Assembly (NCBI GenBank): GCA_023457135.1
Contig: JAEWMO010000071.1
Location: 1 to 5,651 of the forward strand
From: Methanobacteriota archaeon
GTDB taxonomy: Archaea > Halobacteriota > Methanomicrobia > Methanomicrobiales > Methanoculleaceae
DNA: 5,651 nucleotides
Reading direction: 5' to 3'
The notes under the pieces are model-generated. The model did not search any database, was not told where the DNA came from, and saw only the letters and a program-made list of their open reading frames with translations. The position numbers were made by a program, and so were the translations under genes. This document shows, one piece after another, positions 1 through 4,683 of the stretch; the stretch's first letter is position 1, and each line of letters begins with the position of its first letter.

Positions 1-409
1 GATCGGGTTCGTGGGCCACAGCGTCGGGGCGCTTTTCGGGGCGGTGCTCGCCGGCGTCGATCGGCGTCTCCGGGCCGCCGTCCTGATGACGGGCACCGGA
101 AGGTTTGTCGACGTCGCCGCCGTGAACCTGCCCGACCTGCAGGGCGAGAAATTCGAGCATTACCGCCGGACGCTCGCGGAGCTCGACCCTGCCGTCTGGG
201 TCGGCCGTGCTGCACCCACCCCGCTCTTCTTCCAGGCCGCTCGTCGCGACGAGTTCTTCACGGAGGAGCAGACCTGCGAGTTCTTTGAGCAGGCAAGCGA
301 ACCGAAGACGCTCAGGTGGTACGACGCGGGCCATTCTCTCGATGAAGCAGCCCGCCGGGACCGTACCGCGTGGCTGGCAGAGCAACTCTCCCCGGGTTCC
401 CGGCGGTAG
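1..409 (+). CDS. alpha/beta hydrolase, 3' part (5' end outside window)
   Basis: This is the C-terminal part of an alpha/beta-hydrolase fold enzyme, in frame from base 2 to the TAG at 407-409. The nucleophile elbow VGHSVGA (G-x-S-x-G) lies at the very start of the window, with the serine codon at 20-22. A later segment, QAARRDEFF, supplies a likely acidic residue (Asp at 248-250), and YDAGHSLDEA supplies the catalytic histidine (332-334), so the triad appears complete in the usual order. The pattern resembles small cytoplasmic esterases and dienelactone-hydrolase-like proteins; no signal peptide can be judged because the N-terminus is missing. GTG at 11 is not a credible start, since it sits inside the nucleophile-elbow strand. 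The substrate is unknown. The fold assignment is firm; anything more specific is not supported. Confidence 0.85.
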   Translation, partial: IGFVGHSVGALFGAVLAGVDRRLRAAVLMTGTGRFVDVAAVNLPDLQGEKFEHYRRTLAELDPAVWVGRAAPTPLFFQAARRDEFFTEEQTCEFFEQASEPKTLRWYDAGHSLDEAARRDRTAWLAEQLSPGSRR

Positions 410-425
410 TTTGCTACGGAACCAC

Positions 426-431
426 TTTTTT
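426..431 (+). terminator. oligo-T tract after the hydrolase gene
   Basis: Six consecutive T residues lie 16 bases past the hydrolase stop, at the edge of an AT-rich stretch (about 424-470) in otherwise GC-rich DNA. Archaeal RNA polymerase often terminates at such T-tracts. A short inverted repeat, CCGGG-TT-CCCGG (392-403), sits just upstream inside the end of the coding region. Termination here is inferred from position and composition only. Confidence 0.4.
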
Positions 432-777
432 GTTATAAAGGGTAAAATTATAATAGGTAAAGTTCTTACAACCACATGGCCAGGCGCCGTGCGCGATGGA
501 GCCCCCGCCTGCGTCTCGATCCGTCATACCCTTTCCAGTGTGCTACTGCACGTCCACCATACCCATCCAATTACTTTTTGCGATTCGCCCCGGCAGTGCT
601 ATTTCCCTCACCTCAACCCGGTCTACTGGCCGCCACGGTACCTGCGGTCCGGTGCCGGCGCCTGACGGCACGCCACGGCCGCCGCCCCCTCTTCCATCCG
701 TCCTTGAGCCGTACCACGATACACCAGACCACAACCACCTTGCCCCCCGGTATGTTCGGGGTCGCAGGAGTTGGGGT
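432..777. other. intergenic stretch without a supportable gene
   Basis: About 345 bases separate the hydrolase T-tract from the DUF2892-type pseudogene. The first 40 bases are AT-rich, with TATA-like motifs and a direct repeat GGTAAA (441-446 and 456-461), so a promoter could lie here. The rest is GC-rich, and its open frames have proline- and arginine-rich low-information translations typical of out-of-frame reading. No tRNA, repeat array or recognisable protein domain was seen on either strand. Eroded coding DNA is possible, given the broken gene immediately downstream. Confidence 0.5.
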
Positions 778-1238
778 ATGGCCTCTGACAGGGTAAGGGA
801 ACGCACGCCGCACCATATCAACGCCCTGATAAACCGGAAGATTGCCGGGCGTCTCCGCTATCTTGCGGCACAGAACGACGACGAGATCACCGGACGGATC
901 CATGACCTGGATCGCGAATGGGATGTTGAACGGGCGCTGGAGGCGAACACGGCGCTTCCCGGAATGACGGGGCTTGCGCTCAGGGTCTTCCGCGACCGGC
1001 GCTGGCTCATCCCACCGGCCCTCGTTCTGCCGTTCCTGCTCCAGCACGCCGTGCAGGGATGGTGCCCGCCGCTTGAGGCCTTCCGGCGGCCGGGGTTCCG
1101 CACGAGGAGAGATCGACCGGGAGAAGTACGCCCAAACTGCTGCGCGGTGACTTTCGTGGCATCCGCCTGGAGGACCGGGGTTCGCCGGCAGAACGTCCGA
1201 AGGCAGCTCTTCACGCAGCAGAAGAACAGTCTGTGTAA
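778..1238 (+). pseudogene. DUF2892-type (YgaP-like TM) membrane protein, two frameshifts
   Basis: An ATG at 778 follows AGGAG (766-770) by 7 bases, an ideal ribosome site. The first frame gives a charged helical N-terminus (residues 1-55, containing LDREWDVERALEAN), a hydrophobic segment near residues 76-92, and the conserved GWCPP motif (94-98), then FRTR at residue 110. Homologues as I recall them continue with a basic stretch ending EKYALKALRGDF. That continuation is present but split over two other frames: EIDREKYA at 1109-1132, then KLLRGDFRG from 1134 to a TAA at 1236-1238. Each junction fits a 2-base deletion or a 1-base insertion. Repaired, the protein would be about 153 residues, a small inner-membrane protein of unknown function. 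In the first frame alone the tail is unrelated sequence running to 1314. Sequencing error is possible but would have to occur twice within 26 bases. Confidence 0.74.
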
Positions 1239-1613
1239 CGGTCGAGGAGAACTACCCCGGGAGTGTGCCGTTCCCGGGGAGATCATTCTGGTGGGCGGGA
1301 TTGGTGGGTTGTAGGAGAGCCACTCAATGTTCTCCCCGCCGGCACCCCGGGCGGGGCGGGGTTCGCCGCTGTCCGCACCCGGTATATCGGGCAGCCGCCT
1401 GAGTACATGCCTGTGTGGTCCGGCCGGAGGACGCTTCCCGGGGTCCGCCGCAGGTGCCGGGTGTGCGGCGGGCAGGGAGAGCCGCTCCGGTTCCGGGTAT
1501 CGCGCTGCCCCTGCGGTGGGAATGACTCCGCACCGCTACAGAGAACTCAATCCGGCCGGGGATATATTGCTACGACGGTTGGAGTGGGATCGTTGAACCG
1601 GCGGGTTCAATGC
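1239..1613. other. intergenic stretch, possible eroded coding DNA
   Basis: This stretch separates the frameshifted membrane gene from the end of tfuA. An ATG at 1327 has GGAG (1314-1317) 9 bases upstream, but its 89-codon frame is rich in Gly, Ala, Ser, Pro and Arg and resembles no family I know. In another frame, codons 1455-1514 give a zinc-ribbon-like pattern, RCRVCGG followed 12 residues later by RCPCGG. The end of the 1327 frame (about 1521-1596) reads more like protein, with RYRELNPAGDILLRRLEWDR. These pieces are in different frames, so at most this is a relic of a small zinc-binding protein. No intact gene is called. Confidence 0.35.
1591..1612 (-). terminator. hairpin just downstream of tfuA
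   Basis: A perfect 7-bp inverted repeat, TTGAACC (1593-1599) and GGTTCAA (1604-1610), encloses a 4-base loop. It is extended outward by a G-T and a C-G pair to nine pairs. It begins one base beyond the tfuA stop (1614-1616) on the minus strand. No T-run follows, so it is not a bacterial-type intrinsic terminator, but it is well placed as a 3'-end or RNA-stability structure for the five-gene operon. It is a symmetric palindrome, so a protein-binding site is an alternative. Confidence 0.45.
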
Positions 1614-2270
1614 TCACGGCGGGCTGTCGGCAAGGTCGCGGATGTACCTGAGTGCCGACAGCGCATCCTCGCGCTTCCGGTCGACGGCATGCTCCCCGGC
1701 AAACGCGAGAAAGCGGGCAAGATCCTCAGGGGGCACCGCCCCTTCCGCGGCCTCGACGATCGCATCGTAGGTCCGCTCAGGAAAATAGAGGCCCTGTGCC
1801 GCAGCGAGGATGCCCCGGGCCGCATCGGCCCCGACCACCCCGCGCGCGAGCGCCTCCTGCAGGGTCGCCCGGATGTTCACGAGCGGCTCGGAGAGCGGGA
1901 TGAAGGTCTCGGGATCGAAGACGAGCGCCACCTCGTCGTCGGCGACGAGCCTCCCTTCCCGGTAGGCCCGGTAAACCTCCCCGACGCCCTCCATCCCGAG
2001 GCTGTCGAGTTCCGCGGCACGGAGGGCCCCCATGCTGGAGGCGCCGACGACCCGCACACCAGCCCGGAGCGCGGCGAGGACCTCCCGGTGGGCGACGGCG
2101 CAGTCCTGGAAGAAGACACCGTCGATGAGCCCGATGATCCGGGCCCCGGTTCGTGCGGCATCCGCTATATCGCCCCGCTTTGCCGGGGGGCGGTAATCGG
2201 CGTCGAGGATCGCCCGGGCAGAGGCGAGGTCACAGCTGGGACCGAGGAAGACGACGATTCCGGGCGTCAC
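1614..2270 (-). CDS. tfuA: TfuA-related McrA-glycine thioamidation protein
   Basis: A TfuA-family protein of 218 residues that partners YcaO in converting a glycine amide of McrA to a thioamide. Family hallmarks are visible in order: VVFLGPS near the N-terminus (6-12), the RPPAKRGDI stretch (27-35), GLIDGVFFQDCAVAHREVL (47-65), and the signature GASSMGALRAAEL (76-88). A mainly helical C-terminal half follows. The start is taken as GTG at 2270 because it places the first beta strand at residues 5-9 and follows AGGAGGTG (2273-2280), although the spacer is short. An ATG at 2306 would add 12 residues of uncharacteristic sequence. The gene overlaps the end of ycaO by 41 bases, a sign of coupled translation. 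TfuA is thought to help supply sulfur to YcaO; in a bacterial system it was reported to release sulfide from a thiocarboxylated ThiS-like carrier. Length and motifs look intact. Confidence 0.93.
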   Translation of the reverse strand: MTPGIVVFLGPSCDLASARAILDADYRPPAKRGDIADAARTGARIIGLIDGVFFQDCAVAHREVLAALRAGVRVVGASSMGALRAAELDSLGMEGVGEVYRAYREGRLVADDEVALVFDPETFIPLSEPLVNIRATLQEALARGVVGADAARGILAAAQGLYFPERTYDAIVEAAEGAVPPEDLARFLAFAGEHAVDRKREDALSALRYIRDLADSPP

Positions 2271-3444
2271 GGCACCTCCTTCCCATCCGGTCCTGGTCCA
2301 TTGCATACATCTCGAGGCCGGGCACGATCACCCGGACGACCGGGATGCCGATCTCCGGCCGGGTCAGGTCGACCACGATCACCCGCGAGAGCCCGGCCTC
2401 CGCGAGCCGGCCGGTGACATGCCCGATGTCGGTCAGGAAGTCGTCGCTGTCAAACGACGGCATGGCCGCAAACTCGACCGAACCGTTCTCCGCGAACCAG
2501 TGCCGGTTCAGCCGCTTCGTCCGCTCGTAGCCGATCATCCGCCGGACGTCCGCCGTATCGGTATCCTCCCGGGCTCCGTGGATCTGGGTCAGCCTGCTCT
2601 GGGCGACCTCGGTGAGCGCCCGGAGGACGGCGATCCGGGCGCTCGTGTGCGAGCCCATCCCTATGGTGAGGAGCGCGGGATCTTTGAGCACCACGTCGTC
2701 GGCGACCGCGGCCACCGTCGGGATCCCGGTGTCGCTCGTGATATCCCGGAGGGTGATCTCGACACCGGCGGCCGCGAACTTCGCGAGCAGGTCGGCCGCA
2801 AGCCCGTCCGTGACCCCCTCGATCCGCGGTCCGGTCTTTTTCGTCACCTCGACGAGCGACCAGGCATCGCGTTCGACCACCTCCATCAGGGCATGGAACG
2901 TCGCCTCCTCGATCGTGTTCCCCGATGCGAGCCCGTTGGTGTTCGTCCGGAAGAGGCGGCCGCAGGTCACCGGGAGAGGGTGGAAGACCGCGTGGGCGGG
3001 AACGAGCACCTCCTCATCCTGCACGATGTCGTATCCTGCGACCCACGGGACCACCAGATCGGCCGGGACCCTCTCGGGGAGGATCAGGTCCGCCGGGTCG
3101 ATGGCGTTCCTATCGGCCGAGAGATCGCTGTATCTGCCGGTGACGATCTCCCGGCCGTCCATCTCGCCCGAGTAGCGCTCGATCCCCTCCATCATCGCCG
3201 AGACTTCCGCCTCTATGGGGGTGGCGCCCTTGCCGTTGTAGACCGATATCGCTCCCGCCTCCGCGGTCGGGCGGATGCTCGAGAAGACCGGGATCCCGAT
3301 CCGGTCGAGGCTCGTGATATCGGCGATCCGGGTGATCCCCGCGGTCGGGAGCTTTGCCCGGGCCCGTTCCAGCGTCTCTTCCGGGGGAACCGTGCGCTGG
3401 GTCTCCTTCGCGTAGGCTTTACGGCAGGACTGCAGCCGGATCAT
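2230..3444 (-). CDS. ycaO: YcaO-related McrA-glycine thioamidation protein (methanogenesis marker 1)
   Basis: A 404-residue YcaO-domain enzyme that uses ATP to activate a peptide backbone amide. In methanogens this form installs thioglycine near the active site of methyl-coenzyme M reductase subunit alpha. ATP/Mg-binding motifs are visible: GKGATPIEAEVSAMMEGIER (71-90, with Glu86, Glu89, Arg90) and NTIEEATFHALMEVVERDA (176-194, with Glu188, Glu191, Arg192). The TNTNGLASGN stretch (168-176 region) and ALTEVAQSR (276-284) also fit the family. The N-terminus MIRLQSCRKAY and the IRPTAEAGAISVYNGKG region are typical of the methanogen subgroup rather than of azole-forming YcaOs. ATG at 3444 overlaps the moaE stop as ATGA and has GGAGG (3451-3455) 6 bases upstream, so translation is probably coupled to moaE. 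The 3' end overlaps tfuA by 41 bases. The protein is soluble, with no signal or membrane segment, and has no visible defect. Confidence 0.95.
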   Translation of the reverse strand: MIRLQSCRKAYAKETQRTVPPEETLERARAKLPTAGITRIADITSLDRIGIPVFSSIRPTAEAGAISVYNGKGATPIEAEVSAMMEGIERYSGEMDGREIVTGRYSDLSADRNAIDPADLILPERVPADLVVPWVAGYDIVQDEEVLVPAHAVFHPLPVTCGRLFRTNTNGLASGNTIEEATFHALMEVVERDAWSLVEVTKKTGPRIEGVTDGLAADLLAKFAAAGVEITLRDITSDTGIPTVAAVADDVVLKDPALLTIGMGSHTSARIAVLRALTEVAQSRLTQIHGAREDTDTADVRRMIGYERTKRLNRHWFAENGSVEFAAMPSFDSDDFLTDIGHVTGRLAEAGLSRVIVVDLTRPEIGIPVVRVIVPGLEMYAMDQDRMGRRCRDARNRRLPRSQL

Positions 3445-3857
3445 GCATCGCCTCCGGACGACTCGCCCGGCACCCAGCGCTCGCCGTCCTTCCCGATCTC
3501 CTTCTTCCAGATCGGCACGCTCTGCTTGATCCGTTCGAGGATATATTCGCAGGCATCGAACGCCTCTTTCCGGTGCCCCGCGCCGACGATGATGAGGAGG
3601 ATATTCTCCCCTACCCGGAGCCGTCCTATCCGGTGGATGACCGTCACGGCCCCGATCGGGAACCTGCTAAATGCTTCGCCCCGGATTGTCTCGAGTTCCT
3701 CCACCGCAACCTCCTCGTAAGCCTCGAGTTCCATAGCCTCAAGGCCGCCGTCGTTCCTGACGATGCCGAGGAAGGTGACCAGGCCGCCCATATCAGGCCT
3801 TCTTACCCGGTCAAGCTCGGCGTTCACATCAAAATCGTCTCTTGTTACGCTGATCAT
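3441..3857 (-). CDS. moaE: molybdopterin synthase catalytic subunit MoaE
   Basis: MoaE is the large subunit of molybdopterin synthase, which transfers sulfur from thiocarboxylated MoaD to cyclic pyranopterin monophosphate to form molybdopterin. The protein has 138 residues, close to the usual size. Conserved features are GGLVTFLGIVRN (24-35), the RIGRLRVGE segment (76-84), HRKEAFDACEYILERIKQ (95-112), and the VPIWKKE tail. Lys111 and Lys118 correspond by motif to the two catalytic lysines of E. coli MoaE (119 and 126), and His95-Arg96 match its HR pair. ATG at 3857 is chosen because GGAGG (3866-3870) lies 8 bases upstream. A GTG at 3875, overlapping the moaD stop as GTGA, would add six residues but has no such site. 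The stop overlaps the ycaO start (ATGA). In a methanogen the cofactor serves tungsten/molybdenum enzymes such as formylmethanofuran dehydrogenase and formate dehydrogenase. Confidence 0.95.
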   Translation of the reverse strand: MISVTRDDFDVNAELDRVRRPDMGGLVTFLGIVRNDGGLEAMELEAYEEVAVEELETIRGEAFSRFPIGAVTVIHRIGRLRVGENILLIIVGAGHRKEAFDACEYILERIKQSVPIWKKEIGKDGERWVPGESSGGDA

Positions 3858-3871
3858 GCTGACATCCTCCG

Positions 3872-4150
3872 TCACCCGCCCGCTACCGGCGGGAAGAGCG
3901 CGACCTCGTCGCCTTCGGCGAGGGTGAGCGTCGCGGCCTCCGCACGCCGCACGCGCCTGCCGTTGTGCATCAGTATCACGTGTCCCCTGAGTTCTCCGCT
4001 CTCCTCGAAGAGCGCCTCACGAGCCTCTTGTGAGACATCGCCGACCGCTGCAAGCAGCCCGCTCATCGTCGCATCCCGGGGGACCTCCAGCGTGAGCTCC
4101 CCTCCGATGGCTTCCCGCAACCGGGCAAATGCCCTTACCCTGACCTGCAT
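3872..4150 (-). CDS. moaD: MoaD/ThiS-family sulfur carrier, MoaD-like
   Basis: A 92-residue beta-grasp sulfur carrier ending in the required Gly-Gly (ALFPPVAGG). The C-terminal glycine is adenylated and then thiocarboxylated by an E1-like enzyme, and donates sulfur to MoaE. The opening strand VRVRAFARLREAIGG, the central MHNGRRV, and the LAEGDEVALFPPVAGG tail are classic MoaD features; FPPVAGG favours MoaD over ThiS. The start is ATG at 4150, with GAGG (4159-4162) 8 bases upstream. The open frame continues upstream to a GTG at 4489, but that stretch is another frame of the decayed E1 gene. The stop lies 14 bases before the moaE start, so the two are clearly co-translated. Because YcaO and TfuA follow in the same operon, a second role as sulfur donor for McrA thioamidation is an inference worth noting. 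No E1 is intact here. Confidence 0.87.
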   Translation of the reverse strand: MQVRVRAFARLREAIGGELTLEVPRDATMSGLLAAVGDVSQEAREALFEESGELRGHVILMHNGRRVRRAEAATLTLAEGDEVALFPPVAGG

Positions 4151-4160
4151 CTTCTCTTCC

Positions 4161-4388
4161 TCAGCACCGGCCCTTTCCGCACGCGCTGCAGTCTTCCTGC
4201 CGCTCAACCGGCAGGGTCGCCACGCCGGCGGCATTCTCATCGCCGACGGTTGCATGGGTCGCAACGACCCTGAGATCAGGGTTCTGCACGAGGATAATAA
4301 CCCGGGCGCTCGCGAGCGGTTCCCGGACATCCTCCCCGAAGAGCGCGATCTGCCGGCGGTATCGTTCCAGTCACCGATTCGTGAGCAT
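4161..4388 (-). pseudogene. decayed MoeB/HesA/ThiF-type E1 adenylyltransferase
   Basis: A single 75-codon frame starting at ATG 4388 contains disconnected pieces of an E1-like MoeB/HesA/ThiF protein, whose normal length is roughly 240 residues. Codons 1-5 read MLTNR and codon 6 is TGA. The frame then continues LERYRRQIALFGEDVREPL and ASARVIIL, the canonical N-terminus of the family. The GxGGLG nucleotide-binding loop that should follow is absent. The sequence jumps to VQNPDLRVVATHATVGDENA, like the NPxVxVxxH...ENA segment from mid-protein. It jumps again to LPVERQEDCSACGKGRC, like the C-terminal zinc-binding tail, and stops at 4161-4163. GGAGG (4400-4404) lies upstream of the ATG, and the stop is 10 bases before moaD. 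It should be non-functional, having lost the ATP site and the catalytic cysteine region. An intact ancestor would have charged MoaD. The N-terminal match is strong; the middle and C-terminal matches rest on shorter motifs. Confidence 0.75.
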
Positions 4389-4551
4389 CTCAGGTCTGTC
4401 CTCCAGTGCGGCGCATAGAGGATCTCACGTCCGCAGACGAATACGCTTGTTATGTGGTGCCCGGGGCGATTTGAAGATTGTGATTCCACAAAGTCGCTGT
4501 CGCCGGCAGCCGCTCAGGGAGAGCCTCAGATCCGTTCCATCGGATTTAATG
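4389..4551 (-). other. long 5' leader of the moaD-ycaO operon
   Basis: If transcription starts about 25 bases after the minus-strand TATA element (near 4537), roughly 150 bases of untranslated RNA precede the E1 relic and almost 390 precede moaD. An inverted repeat ATCCG (4530-4534) and CGGAT (4541-4545) lies at the predicted start point. A GTG-initiated frame from 4489 translates to short protein-like runs such as VCGREILYAPHWRTDLR, but no family is recognised. Nothing matches a known riboswitch that I can identify by eye. Confidence 0.35.
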
Positions 4552-4559
4552 CTTCACAA

Positions 4560-4568
4560 TATATATAA
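4560..4568 (-). promoter_or_regulatory. TATA box for the moaD-moaE-ycaO-tfuA operon
   Basis: Read on the minus strand this is TTATATATA, a strong archaeal TATA element in an AT-rich island. It faces the operon and is the best promoter candidate upstream of it. Identical hexamers TGTGAA (minus strand; TTCACA at 4553-4558 and 4569-4574 on the plus strand) flank it, which suggests an operator around the TATA box. The start of transcription is expected near 4535-4540. Confidence 0.6.
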
Positions 4569-4608
4569 TTCACATAATAAATGTCGCAGCAAGACCGGTG
4601 CGATTCGA

Positions 4609-4622
4609 CGAAATGTATATAT
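4609..4622 (+). promoter_or_regulatory. BRE/TATA promoter of the FemAB-like gene
   Basis: CGAAA (4609-4613) directly followed by TGTATATAT (4614-4622) matches the archaeal BRE plus TATA-box arrangement. Transcription should start near 4643-4648, giving a leader of about 40 bases to the proposed start of the downstream gene. The element lies about 50 bases from the oppositely oriented TATA box, so the two units are divergently transcribed from one island. Confidence 0.65.
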
Positions 4623-4683
4623 CAGTTATCGTGAATACTCCGCCGGGACTGGCACCAACGCTAGAATTGGGGGGATTGATAGC

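Noticed and set aside
476..1047. Open frames 476-796 (+), 543-821 (-) and 613-1047 (-)
   Set aside because: They overlap the better supported membrane pseudogene or have low-information Pro/Arg-rich translations, with no ribosome site or domain.
4371..4373. In-frame TGA in the E1 relic as a selenocysteine codon
   Set aside because: The family has no conserved Sec or Cys there, the rest of the gene is internally deleted, and Methanomicrobiales are not known to use selenocysteine.
1263..4418. Long plus-strand open frames opposite tfuA, ycaO, moaE and moaD (1263-2417, 2419-3720, 3354-4418)
   Set aside because: They are antisense to genes with clear family motifs, and their translations are rich in Arg, Gly, Pro and Asp as expected from mirrored GC-rich codons. 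No domain is recognisable in them.
3872..4489. A 205-residue MoaD with a long N-terminal extension starting at GTG 4489
   Set aside because: The extra part is an alternative frame of the E1 relic and leader. ATG 4150 has a good ribosome site and gives normal MoaD length.
4389..4551. Molybdenum-cofactor riboswitch in the operon leader
   Set aside because: The known Moco riboswitch is bacterial and much more structured; only one short hairpin is visible.
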